The notes under the pieces are model-generated. The model saw only the letters and a program-made list of their open reading frames with translations. It did not search any database and was not told the origin of the DNA. A DNA stretch of 64,000 nucleotides from Acinetobacter sp. ANC 5054. GTDB taxonomy: Bacteria; Pseudomonadota; Gammaproteobacteria; Pseudomonadales; Moraxellaceae. The translations under genes were made by a program, and so were the position numbers. Below, piece by piece: positions 1-7,930 of this stretch. The DNA is taken from positions 1 through 64,000 of the forward strand of contig NZ_NEGG01000009.1 of assembly GCF_002135295.1 (NCBI RefSeq). Direction: 5' to 3'. Numbering within the stretch: position 1 is the stretch's first letter; each line of letters opens with the position of its first letter.

Positions 1-616
1 TTCCTACGCCTGGAAGTTCAGCCGTTTCACCTGGCTGATAAGTTTTATCCCCAACAGTGAAGTCTTTTAACACTAATGGATCATTTTCAGGGTCAGTATC
101 GTTTGTAAGGATGTTCTTCTCAACTGGCGTACCGTGCTCCGTGGTCACTGTATCATTTTCAGCAACTGGTGGCTTATTCGGTGCAGCTGGAACATCTTCA
201 TTTGACTCGTCATCATCATCCGTCGCTGCAATAATTCCCCCAGCAACTAAACCACCACCGACGATCCAAGGTAAAAGGCCAATTAATTTACTGCCTTCGA
301 CTGCTGGTAATAACGCCTCCAGTCCCGGAATATCTTTAAAACCGGATACCCCATCAAACCAATATAGAGCACAGTTATCTTCTTCAAACACTAAGTCCGA
401 AGCAACTTCGTCGTATTGAACAAAGAAGTTTTCAATAACAACAACTTCACCATTTTTGAGTTTTAGTACCAAGTTATTGCCATCACGGATAAACTCAGCC
501 ACATCATCGCGATGCATTTTGGTGTGAACAATAGACGCTTCGGTTAATGTGATATTCGCAGAATTAACCGTTGATTTACTTAATGAGTCTTTTTCAATAA
601 CAATAAAATTAGACAT
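1..616 (-). CDS. BapA-prefix Ig-like repeat adhesin, N-terminal part (runs off left edge)
   Basis: The ATG at 616 opens a frame that stays open to the window edge, giving about 205 residues. The first ~95 residues (MSNFIVIEKDSLSK...) look like the BapA prefix domain of type I-secreted biofilm adhesins. A Gly/Ile-rich hydrophobic stretch near residues 110-132 (LLPWIVGGGLVAGG) follows, then an acidic run (DDDDESNED) and the start of a bacterial Ig/cadherin-like repeat (VAENDTVTTEHGTPVEKN, then NDTDPENDPL). Proteins of this class are usually very large surface adhesins exported by a type I system. It lies 40 bp downstream of the OmpA-like lipoprotein on the same strand, so the two are probably co-transcribed. 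An AGGT-type ribosome site precedes the start. Total size, repeat number and secretion signal lie outside the window. Confidence 0.85.
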   Translation of the reverse strand, partial: MSNFIVIEKDSLSKSTVNSANITLTEASIVHTKMHRDDVAEFIRDGNNLVLKLKNGEVVVIENFFVQYDEVASDLVFEEDNCALYWFDGVSGFKDIPGLEALLPAVEGSKLIGLLPWIVGGGLVAGGIIAATDDDDESNEDVPAAPNKPPVAENDTVTTEHGTPVEKNILTNDTDPENDPLVLKDFTVGDKTYQPGETAELPGVG

Positions 617-656
617 ACTTTACCTACAATGACTGTATTAATTTTTTAAATGTTAA

Positions 657-1511
657 TTACTTAGCAATACCTGTGATTTCAACAGTTACACGACGATCTG
701 GTTGTAAGCAAGCTTTTAATGCTTCGCGCTCTTTTACAGCAAAGCAACCATCTGTCACAGGCTGTTGTTCACCTGCACTTGCAGTGCTTACGACATTCGC
801 AGCCACACCATTTTGAACCAACAGGTTGCGTACAGTATCTGCACGGCTTTGACCAAGTTTTTGGTTATATTGATCATTACCTAAACGGTCAGTATGTCCG
901 ACCAATTTAATTTCTCGTACAGTGGCATAACCAGAAGTAATTTTAGAAGCTAAATCAACGACCTCTTGGCGGCCTTTTGGCAATAAGTCATTTAATGAAG
1001 AACCATTAAATTTAAACAAGGTATCGGCTGATAAATTGACCTGCATTGTGGTTTCTTGTGTAGCTAAAACAGGAGGTTTATCTTCTGTCTTACAAATTAA
1101 AGCTTGCCCAGCATTAGAAATAAAAGGTTTACCTTCTGCATCCACAGAAAGTGTAAAGTCGCGTGAAGTCAACTTTTCAGGGTTTAAGTCCACATCACAG
1201 CTTTGACATGTATCTGTGGTACAGTTTTTCACTTTAAAATTATAATTCTCTGGTTTTAATTGATAATTCGCTGAATTATTAATATAAAAAGTGCCTGCTT
1301 GAATACTGTCTATATAAAACTCAATCGGACAGTTTTGTTGATCTGCTGTATCTTCGGCACAAAGCGCAGCATCACGTTTGACCTGAATCTTTTGGCTATT
1401 TTCAGCTTGTTCTTTTTGAAAACGTAAATTTGTCGGTTGTGAATATTGATTTGAGACACAAGCAACCATCCCCAACGACACAGCACTCACTAATAACGGC
1501 ATTTTAAACAT
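657..1511 (-). CDS. OmpA-family lipoprotein, 284 aa
   Basis: The N-terminus MFKMPLLVSAVSLGMVAC is a lipoprotein signal with a lipobox (GMVAC), so the mature protein starts at about Cys18. The C-terminal ~115 residues form an OmpA/MotB peptidoglycan-binding domain: LFKFNGSSLNDL, then VREIKLVGHTDRLGNDQYN, then SRADTVRNLL and a final DRRVTVEI. The region between is unrecognised and Cys-rich. Eight cysteines are present after the lipid-bearing one, including a CTTDTCQSC cluster, which suggests periplasmic disulfides. GGAG lies 9 nt before the ATG. The gene sits directly upstream of the BapA-like adhesin on the same strand, so a role in anchoring or displaying the adhesin at the outer membrane is plausible but inferred. 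Confidence 0.88.
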   Translation of the reverse strand: MFKMPLLVSAVSLGMVACVSNQYSQPTNLRFQKEQAENSQKIQVKRDAALCAEDTADQQNCPIEFYIDSIQAGTFYINNSANYQLKPENYNFKVKNCTTDTCQSCDVDLNPEKLTSRDFTLSVDAEGKPFISNAGQALICKTEDKPPVLATQETTMQVNLSADTLFKFNGSSLNDLLPKGRQEVVDLASKITSGYATVREIKLVGHTDRLGNDQYNQKLGQSRADTVRNLLVQNGVAANVVSTASAGEQQPVTDGCFAVKEREALKACLQPDRRVTVEITGIAK

Positions 1512-1828
1512 ACAAAAAAACTCCGATTAACGTTCTATTAAATAATTATTCACCCCAATATCATAAACAAAAAAACACAAAAAAGTAACCCAAATAACCA
1601 TAAAAAGCGAAATCAATCACACTTTTGTTCACAATAAATATTCAGCTTATTTGACGATTTTTCACCAAAAATTAAAAACCAATTGACAACACTCAGAAGT
1701 AGTAGAATGAGACTTATTAAAATAGCTGAACGATAATAATTCCGTGTAAATATTAAGTTTTATCAATTTCAGACTTTTGGACAGCAACGCGATAAAATAT
1801 ACTTAACCTTATTTTTTCTACTTAAGCC
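1512..1828. other. Divergent intergenic region, OmpA-like / fthC
   Basis: AT-rich 317-bp spacer between divergent genes. It holds the likely fthC promoter at 1776-1803. No open frame or stable RNA was recognised. I looked for 6S RNA, which precedes this gene in many gammaproteobacteria, and did not find it. Confidence 0.6.
1776..1803 (+). promoter_or_regulatory. Putative sigma-70 promoter of fthC
   Basis: TTTGGA, a 16-bp spacer and TATACT are seen at 1776-1781 and 1798-1803. Transcription would start near 1810, about 19 nt before the fthC ATG. The assignment rests on motif match and position only. Confidence 0.4.
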
Positions 1829-2416
1829 ATGCAGTTGAATACTCAAACCTTACGTGCTCAATTACGCCGTCAACGTCGACAGGTCCCCAAGCATCCGCAA
1901 TTACAATCCGAGTATCAAATTTTACAGCGCTTAATCAGGTTTAGTCCGTTCCAACACGCGAAACATATTGGCATTTACCTGCATGCATTTGGTGAAATTC
2001 ATACCAGTAAAATCATTCATTACTGCTTGAACCATAACAAACATGTATATTTACCGATGATTTGTAGTATGAATCAACAATTGGTGTGGGTCGAAATTAC
2101 ACGCAACCAATATTGCAACCAACGATTTTCTCATCACCCACTGGGCATGAAAGAACCGATGGCCAGTCGTGGTCAACATGTCGCCCATTTAGATCTACTT
2201 ATTTTACCTTTACTTGCTTGTGATCACTTCGGCACGCGGATTGGGATGGGTGGCGGTTTTTATGATAAGACCCTTGCGACTGCACCCACTCAGCCCTATC
2301 GCCTAGGTCTTGCACATGACTTTCAATTGATTAATGAAACATTAAAGCGGGAAACTTGGGACCAGCCTTTAGATGCCCTGTTAACCCCTTCTCAACTGTT
2401 ACGCTTTAAACGCTAA
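1829..2416 (+). CDS. fthC: 5-formyltetrahydrofolate cyclo-ligase, 195 aa
   Basis: ATP-dependent cytosolic enzyme that converts 5-formyl-THF to 5,10-methenyl-THF and so returns a storage or inhibitory folate to the C1 pool. The 195 residues match the usual family length. The N-terminus is basic (LRAQLRRQRRQ). The C-terminal half carries LLILPLLACDHFGTRIGMGGGFYDKTLA, whose GMGGGFYD loop is the family nucleotide/substrate signature. It is monocistronic here, transcribed away from the OmpA-like gene, with lon following after 140 bp in the same direction. The folD gene of the same pathway lies at 35.4 kb. The ribosome site is weak (TTAAG), so the start is set by homology length. Confidence 0.92.
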   Translation: MQLNTQTLRAQLRRQRRQVPKHPQLQSEYQILQRLIRFSPFQHAKHIGIYLHAFGEIHTSKIIHYCLNHNKHVYLPMICSMNQQLVWVEITRNQYCNQRFSHHPLGMKEPMASRGQHVAHLDLLILPLLACDHFGTRIGMGGGFYDKTLATAPTQPYRLGLAHDFQLINETLKRETWDQPLDALLTPSQLLRFKR

Positions 2417-2562
2417 TTTGTTATTTTTGAAGCAAACCAACACTTTAAAATCAAATATTTAGTCATTTTTTATAGATTTTAATTCGCCTTACCCTTGTAA
2501 TTTAAAAAATACACATCACTATAAAAACATGGCAACACCGTTGTCACTCATTAGGAGTGCCC

Positions 2563-4989
2563 ATGTCTGAGATTATTATGAATGAAGAAAGCTTGGAAAC
2601 AACAATTCCAAGCGTATTACCGCTTTTAGCGCTACGAGATGTGGTTGTATATCCTCACATGCAAATTGCGCTGTTTGTGGGTCGCGAGAAATCGATCAAT
2701 GCAGTCAATGTCGCACGTGACAGTGACAATCTAGTATTTGTAGTTGCACAAAAAGATTCGCTAACAGAAGAAATTGATCACGACAATTTATATCAATACG
2801 GTACTGTCGCGAAGATTGTGCAAGTTGTGAATCATGAGAATGATGAAAACTGTATAAAAGTATTAATTGAAGGCTTACACCGTGCCAAACTTGAGAAAAT
2901 CATCGATACAGATGAATACCTCACCGCTGAGCACTCGTTAAGCCCAATGACTGTCACAATTGATGCTGACACTCAACAAACACGTGTTGAAGAATTACGT
3001 GCCCTTTTCGCTCAATATGCAGAAGCGAAACTTCGAAATGCACGCGAACTTATTGCTGCAGCAAATAAAATTGATGACTTACTTCAATTATTATTTTTCG
3101 TTGCGACACGAGTGCCATTAAACATCGATATCAAGCAAAAATTCCTTGAACACGATGAGTTTGAAGCGCATTTAACTGAACTGATGACTTATTTACTACA
3201 ACAGTCAGAAGAACAGCAAATTGAACAAACATTACATGATTCTGTAAAACGCCAAATGGAAAAGAATCAGCGTGAATACTTCTTAAATGAAAAAATGAAG
3301 GTCATTCAGCGCGAACTTTCCGACATGAATGGTGGTGCAGAAGACGACGTTGCAGAGATTGAAAAACGCCTAGCTGAAGCCGATTTACCTGAACATGTAC
3401 GTAAAAAGGCTGAAAATGAATTCCGTAAGCTTAAAGCAATGCAGCCTGCTTCAAGTGAAGCTGCCGTGGTGCGTAATTACTTAGAAGTAATTCTAGATAC
3501 GCCTTGGAATAAAGCGAGCAAAGTGAGCATTAACCTTGCTAAAGCTCAAGATATTCTGGACGCAGACCACTATGGTTTAGACGACGTGAAAGACCGCATT
3601 GTGGAATACCTTGCAGTACAGTCACGTGTGAAAAAACTCAAAGGCCCAATTTTATGTTTGGTTGGTCCTCCGGGTGTGGGTAAAACCTCTCTAGGTGAGT
3701 CTGTAGCGAAAGCGACAGGTCGTGAGTTTGTCCGTATGGCACTTGGTGGTGTACGTGATGAGGCGGAAATTCGTGGTCACCGTCGTACCTACATTGGTGC
3801 GATGCCAGGTAAAATTGTGCAATCACTGTCTAAAGTTGGCGTGAAGAACCCACTGTTCTTACTCGACGAAATTGACAAAATGGCACAAGACTACCGCGGC
3901 GACCCTGCTTCGGCTTTACTTGAAGTATTGGATCCATCACAAAACAGTAAGTTCAATGATCATTACTTAGATCTTGATCTCGATCTATCTGAAGTGATGT
4001 TTATCTGTACTGCAAATAGCATGAACATTCCTGAGGCATTACTTGACCGTATGGAAGTTATTCGTCTACCGGGTTATACTGAAGATGAAAAGATCAATAT
4101 CGCTGAGCGCTACCTTGTTCCTAAAGCAATTAAGAACAATGGTCTACGTGCCAAAGAATTGACTGTTCATGAAGAAGCAATTCGCGACATCGTACAGCGT
4201 TATACACGTGAAGCTGGTGTACGTAGCCTTGAACGTGAAGTGTCGAAAATTGCACGTAAAGTTGTGAAAGAAGCAGTCAGCAAAAAATCGAAAAATCTTC
4301 AAATTGAAGTCAATTCGAAAAATCTTCCTGACTACTTAGGTCCGCACAAATTCGACTTCGGTATGGCTGAAGAAGAAGCACAAGTGGGTCGCGTGAATGG
4401 TCTTGCTTGGACTTCTGTTGGTGGTGAATTACTGACTATTGAAGTTGCAGCTGTCAAAGGTAAAGGTAAATTCATTACAACAGGTTCACTTGGTGATGTA
4501 ATGAAAGAGTCTATTACCGCTGCAATGACTGTCGTACGTACACGTGCAGATGAACTTGGGATTGAAGCGGCTCGTTTTGAAGAAACGGATGTCCATGTTC
4601 ACTTACCTGAAGGTGCGACACCGAAAGATGGTCCATCAGCAGGTCTGGCTCTGACTACAGCCCTCGTTTCAGCATTCACAGGTATCGCGATTCGTCCAGA
4701 TATCGCAATGACAGGTGAAACCAGCTTGGGTGGTCGTGCAATGCGCATTGGTGGCCTAAAAGAGAAACTGCTTGCTGCACACCGTGGCGGTATCAAGTTA
4801 GTCTTCATTCCACAAGAAAACGTACGTGATTTGGCTGAAATTCCAGAAAACGTTAAAGAAGGTTTAGAAATTAAACCGGTTAAATCAATCGATGAAATTC
4901 TACCTTTAGCTCTTGTTGATATGCCTAAACCATTGGTCAAAGCGCCGATTGTCAAAGCATCTGAAGGCGGAAAAGCCGCACGTCATTAA
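2563..4989 (+). CDS. lon: ATP-dependent protease Lon, 808 aa
   Basis: Cytosolic hexameric AAA+ serine protease that degrades misfolded and regulatory proteins. Domains in order: N-terminal substrate-recognition domain (LPLLALRDVVVYPHMQIALF), a helical segment, an AAA+ module with Walker A GPPGVGKTS at about 368-376 and Walker B LFLLDEIDK, and a C-terminal protease domain with catalytic Ser near 692 (PKDGPSAGLALT) and Lys near 735 (GGLKEKLLAAHRGG). The length is normal for bacterial LonA. An in-frame GTG lies at 2557, but AGGAG at 2553-2557 is placed 5 nt before the ATG at 2563, so that ATG is chosen. A strong terminator follows directly, so the gene is monocistronic. No clear sigma-32 promoter was seen upstream. 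Confidence 0.97.
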   Translation: MSEIIMNEESLETTIPSVLPLLALRDVVVYPHMQIALFVGREKSINAVNVARDSDNLVFVVAQKDSLTEEIDHDNLYQYGTVAKIVQVVNHENDENCIKVLIEGLHRAKLEKIIDTDEYLTAEHSLSPMTVTIDADTQQTRVEELRALFAQYAEAKLRNARELIAAANKIDDLLQLLFFVATRVPLNIDIKQKFLEHDEFEAHLTELMTYLLQQSEEQQIEQTLHDSVKRQMEKNQREYFLNEKMKVIQRELSDMNGGAEDDVAEIEKRLAEADLPEHVRKKAENEFRKLKAMQPASSEAAVVRNYLEVILDTPWNKASKVSINLAKAQDILDADHYGLDDVKDRIVEYLAVQSRVKKLKGPILCLVGPPGVGKTSLGESVAKATGREFVRMALGGVRDEAEIRGHRRTYIGAMPGKIVQSLSKVGVKNPLFLLDEIDKMAQDYRGDPASALLEVLDPSQNSKFNDHYLDLDLDLSEVMFICTANSMNIPEALLDRMEVIRLPGYTEDEKINIAERYLVPKAIKNNGLRAKELTVHEEAIRDIVQRYTREAGVRSLEREVSKIARKVVKEAVSKKSKNLQIEVNSKNLPDYLGPHKFDFGMAEEEAQVGRVNGLAWTSVGGELLTIEVAAVKGKGKFITTGSLGDVMKESITAAMTVVRTRADELGIEAARFEETDVHVHLPEGATPKDGPSAGLALTTALVSAFTGIAIRPDIAMTGETSLGGRAMRIGGLKEKLLAAHRGGIKLVFIPQENVRDLAEIPENVKEGLEIKPVKSIDEILPLALVDMPKPLVKAPIVKASEGGKAARH

Positions 4990-5004
4990 GTATTTCAACA
5001 ATAA

Positions 5005-5032
5005 AAAAGTCCTGCTTGCAGGGCTTTTTTTT
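5005..5032 (+). terminator. Rho-independent terminator of lon
   Basis: Stem AGTCCTGC / GCAGGGCT followed by eight T, starting about 15 nt after the lon stop. Confidence 0.85.
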
Positions 5033-5195
5033 ACCTTCTAAATCAATTAATTAATATTCAAAGTTTTTTGATCCACAACAGCATTTAAAAATTAACACTC
5101 AATCTTACAATAAATAAAGATTGCATCTACACGGCTCACGCATAATTAAAATTGACTGTTTTTCAAATAATTCAAATTCGAAAAGGAAGAGTACG

Positions 5196-5573
5196 ATGCT
5201 AAATCCTGTTTGCTGGTTTGAAATGTATGTCGATGATATGGACAGCGCCAAGAAGTTTTATGAAACTGTATTAAATATTCAACTGAGCCAACTCAGCAAT
5301 CCAGCTGATACAAGTATGATCATGTGGTCATTTCCCTCAGACATGAACCAATATGGTACTTCTGGTGCATTGGTCAAAGTGGATGGTATCTCTGCTGGTG
5401 GCAATAGCACATTGATTTACTTTAGTAGTGAAGATTGCGCGATCGAACAAAGTCGTATAGAAGCAGCGGGCGGCACCATTCATCAAGCTAAAATGTCAAT
5501 TGGAGAGTTTGGTCAAATTGTTTTAGCTGTAGATACTGAAGGTAATTTATTTGGCGTTCACTCAATGAAATAA
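5196..5573 (+). CDS. VOC (glyoxalase-fold) family protein, 125 aa
   Basis: Single vicinal-oxygen-chelate domain: WFEMYVDDMDSAKKFYETVL at the start and GQIVLAVDTEGNLFGVHSMK at the end, the usual paired beta-alpha-beta-beta-beta layout. Such proteins act as dioxygenases, lyases or antibiotic-binding proteins. The substrate cannot be told. The frame extends upstream to 5121, but AAGGAAG at 5183-5189 lies 6 nt before the ATG at 5196, and the protein then begins at the domain edge, so this start is preferred. It is a single-gene unit between lon and a long geneless stretch. Confidence 0.88.
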   Translation: MLNPVCWFEMYVDDMDSAKKFYETVLNIQLSQLSNPADTSMIMWSFPSDMNQYGTSGALVKVDGISAGGNSTLIYFSSEDCAIEQSRIEAAGGTIHQAKMSIGEFGQIVLAVDTEGNLFGVHSMK

Positions 5574-5778
5574 GGTTTTACTGCGAGTCTTAGCGACACA
5601 ATTTCCAGATATGCCCTTTTTCTAAATTATGCCTGTCGTGTTGATTATGACAGGCATATTGACATGAGATGTCGATAAACATTTCAGCATCATTTTATAA
5701 ATTTTTACAAAATAATAGAATGCTGATTGCCCAATTTAAATAGCTTTGCTTCTTCCATTGCTAAATTTACCGTTTAAC

Positions 5779-5807
5779 TTGTGAACAAATATTTGTAAAA
5801 ATACAAT
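5779..5807 (+). promoter_or_regulatory. Putative promoter of candidate small RNA
   Basis: TTGTGA, exactly 17 bp, then TACAAT, inside a geneless interval. The predicted start is near 5814. Confidence 0.45.
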
Positions 5808-5813
5808 TTAAGT

Positions 5814-6142
5814 GTAGATTAAATCTATATATGCGCTTTAGAGAACATTGTTTTCAAATCAAGTTTAGATTTGACCAATAGGCCATATCACTAAACTATG
5901 CTTAATCTAATTGGACAGATGAAAGATCCATCTTCTCATTCTGAGTCGTGTATCTATTCAGCATGAAAATCCAAACACTTTAACAGTGAAAATTACCGCA
6001 ATCATTAGCTTGAAAAAATGGATTGCTCCCCCATCTAATATTGTAGATGTATACACGCTGTATGTTTCTAATCTATTCGGCACTTAGTATTAATTTGTCT
6101 AAGTCCAAATGGTCATCTACATCTCCAGGTAGATGACCTTTT
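5814..6142 (+). ncRNA. Candidate small noncoding RNA, about 330 nt
   Basis: Inferred from a promoter-like element at 5779-5807 and a strong terminator at 6111-6142, with no coding frame between them. No known RNA family was recognised: it is not tmRNA, RNase P or SRP RNA by sequence. Expression and exact ends are unknown, and a transcript reading through to the second terminator at 6177 is also possible. Confidence 0.35.
6111..6142 (+). terminator. Strong hairpin terminator, first of two
   Basis: Perfect 10-bp stem GGTCATCTAC / GTAGATGACC with an 8-nt loop, then TTTT. The T-run is on the plus strand only, so it does not serve the minus-strand peptidase gene. Confidence 0.7.
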
Positions 6143-6144
6143 AT

Positions 6145-6177
6145 CGCAGTCCAAAGGCTTTCAGGGCTGCGTTTTTT
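6145..6177 (+). terminator. Second tandem terminator
   Basis: Stem CGCAGTCC / GGGCTGCG (one G-T pair) followed by six T, 2 nt after the first terminator. Orientation is plus strand. The pair gives tight termination facing the convergent peptidase gene. Confidence 0.65.
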
Positions 6178-6206
6178 ATGTCTTTACACTTTCTAACAAA
6201 ATCTGC

Positions 6207-7175
6207 TTACTTTTTAAGGTCTAGCACCATTTTCACCACACCATCAATAACCTGAGCCATTTTATCCAAATTCAATTTATCCAAAGTATCTTGTTCAGTG
6301 TGATAATGCTTATTACGATAAAATGCTGTATCTGTAATCATCATCGCAGGCATTTCAAACTCCCAATAATTCATATGATCTGAAAAATCGACACCTTGAA
6401 TAAACGAAGGTGAAATTAAACGCTCACACTGTAGCTGATTTAATTCTCCCATCGCATTGCAATACGATGCTGTCAAATCTCTAGACTGAAGATTGCCCAC
6501 TGCTGCAATAAAATTGCTATGGGATGGATAAATCCATTTCAAACCCACTGGATAATCTTGCTTTGCTTTACTATCAAAATAACCAATCATTTCTAAAATA
6601 TATACGCCACTAATTTTATCTTTGCTTTTAGCGACTGATTTGGCATGTACATAACTCCCCATATATTCAGTTCTAAAATAAGGGGGTTCTTCTAAGGTAT
6701 AAAAAACGAATTCGACATTTTGTTTTAAACGTGACTTTTCTGCCGCCAAAATACGTGCAGCTTCCAATACACCCGCAACACCTGAAGCATTGTCATCGGC
6801 ACCATGCTGCTCTTCAAAAACATCATAATGCGCACCAAGAATCACTTTGTTACTATGCCCTGCATTGAGCGGACATACCACGTTACGATAAGGCAGACTG
6901 TTCACCGTATAGGTTTGAAAACTACAATTCACACCAAACAAGCGCATTTGCTCACGTATCCAAGCTGACACGCGGTTGAGCTCTTGAATATTTTTATAAT
7001 TGCGGTATTCACTTTCACTGCCAATAATTTGCTCCAAGTAGACTTTCAAATTAGCAGGCTCAGCTGTTTTTAAACTATTTGCCTGTGCAGAAAATGGCAA
7101 CAAATAAGCGGTCAAAAATGCCATAAAGCTGAATAAGTGTAAGCAAAGCCGACGAGTACTTTGTAAATGTGTCAT
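6207..7175 (-). CDS. Exported M28-family zinc aminopeptidase, 322 aa
   Basis: The N-terminus has a signal peptide (basic start, then LHLFSFMAFLTAYLLPFSAQAN) with probable cleavage after about residue 32, so the enzyme should be periplasmic or secreted. Metal ligands of the M28 fold are visible: HYD in ILGAHYDVF, the bridging Asp in GADDNASG, the EE pair in YTLEEPPYF, and a C-terminal His in NKHYHTEQDTLDKLN. These match the two-zinc site of aminopeptidase Y/S-like enzymes. It removes N-terminal residues from peptides in related proteins; specificity is unknown. It stands alone, divergent from rlmH. Confidence 0.9.
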   Translation of the reverse strand: MTHLQSTRRLCLHLFSFMAFLTAYLLPFSAQANSLKTAEPANLKVYLEQIIGSESEYRNYKNIQELNRVSAWIREQMRLFGVNCSFQTYTVNSLPYRNVVCPLNAGHSNKVILGAHYDVFEEQHGADDNASGVAGVLEAARILAAEKSRLKQNVEFVFYTLEEPPYFRTEYMGSYVHAKSVAKSKDKISGVYILEMIGYFDSKAKQDYPVGLKWIYPSHSNFIAAVGNLQSRDLTASYCNAMGELNQLQCERLISPSFIQGVDFSDHMNYWEFEMPAMMITDTAFYRNKHYHTEQDTLDKLNLDKMAQVIDGVVKMVLDLKK

Positions 7176-7329
7176 TGTTATTATTCCAATTTTTCAATCT
7201 AGATTTGCAACGTATATGTTGGGTATTTAAGCAGCAACTAAATCACGATTTCAATTGCAAATTGTGTCTGATATTACAAAGTAGTACTGAACCGTTATAA
7301 TAATGACTTTGCATCATTTCAGGCGTTGT

Positions 7330-7812
7330 ATGAAAATCCGTATTCTGACCATTGGTCAAAAAATGCCAGCATGGGTACTCACGGGCTTTGAAGATTATTT
7401 CAAGCGGATTCAACCCTTTGTGCAAACCCAAATTATTGAATTACCCATGGCGAAACGCGGTAAAAATGATTCGGAAGCCGACATTTTAAAATATCGTCAA
7501 ATTGAAGGTGACAGTATTTTAAATGCCATGAAAGGCAATGAAGTTTTGATTGCTCTTGAAGTCGGTGGCAGAGAATTCAGTACCGAAAAGTTAGCTGAAA
7601 CCATGAAAGGTTGGATGCTTGAAGGTAATGATGTGGTCTTGGCGATTGGAGGTCCTGATGGGCATTCAGAAGCCGTACGTAAAGCAGCTGCATGGCATTG
7701 GTCTTTATCTAAATTGACCTTGCCCCACCCGATGGTTCGTGTCATGTTAATTGAACAACTCTACCGTGCGATGAGTATTAATCACAATCATCCTTATCAT
7801 CGTGCTGGATAA
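7330..7812 (+). CDS. rlmH: 23S rRNA (pseudouridine1915-N3)-methyltransferase RlmH, 160 aa
   Basis: SPOUT-class methyltransferase that methylates pseudouridine 1915 in helix 69 of 23S rRNA on assembled 70S ribosomes. The protein follows the E. coli enzyme end to end: MKIRILTIGQKMPAWVLTGF at the start, GKRGKN-like basic segment (MAKRGKND), the knot/SAM loop IGGPDGHSE, then LPHPMVRVMLIEQLYRA and the terminal NHPYHR. An upstream in-frame ATG at 7303 would add nine residues absent from the family, so 7330 is chosen. A terminator follows at 7850. Confidence 0.95.
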   Translation: MKIRILTIGQKMPAWVLTGFEDYFKRIQPFVQTQIIELPMAKRGKNDSEADILKYRQIEGDSILNAMKGNEVLIALEVGGREFSTEKLAETMKGWMLEGNDVVLAIGGPDGHSEAVRKAAAWHWSLSKLTLPHPMVRVMLIEQLYRAMSINHNHPYHRAG

Positions 7813-7849
7813 AATTAGTCTGAACATGCGTCGCATTTATAGAACAAAC

Positions 7850-7882
7850 CGTTGAGTTTCTATGAATTGTTCAACGTTTTTT
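7850..7882 (+). terminator. Terminator of rlmH
   Basis: CGTTGA / TCAACG stem with a 15-nt loop that can pair further, followed by six T. Confidence 0.55.
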
Positions 7883-7930
7883 AATACAGCAAAATAGTAC
7901 TATTCTTTCCACTTAGTTCCGGCGGTTGCT

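Larger units (their letters stand above)
5574..6206. other. 633-bp geneless stretch between VOC gene and M28 peptidase
   Basis: No credible coding frame on either strand. It contains a 10-bp inverted repeat (TATGCCTGTC / GACAGGCATA, 5628-5637 and 5649-5658), a good sigma-70-like promoter at 5779-5807 and two tandem plus-strand terminators at 6111-6177. The arrangement fits a noncoding transcript (see 5814-6142). Confidence 0.7.

Noticed and set aside
57-419. 120-residue plus-strand open frame
   Set aside because: Antisense shadow of the adhesin, with Ser/Pro-rich composition set by the opposite strand.
1680-1828. 6S RNA upstream of fthC
   Set aside because: The gene order fits, but the sequence lacks a long symmetric stem with a central bubble and any recognisable 6S segment.
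2495-2525. Promoter TTGTAA ... TATAAA upstream of lon
   Set aside because: The spacing is 19 bp, and no heat-shock-type motif fits, so it was not called.
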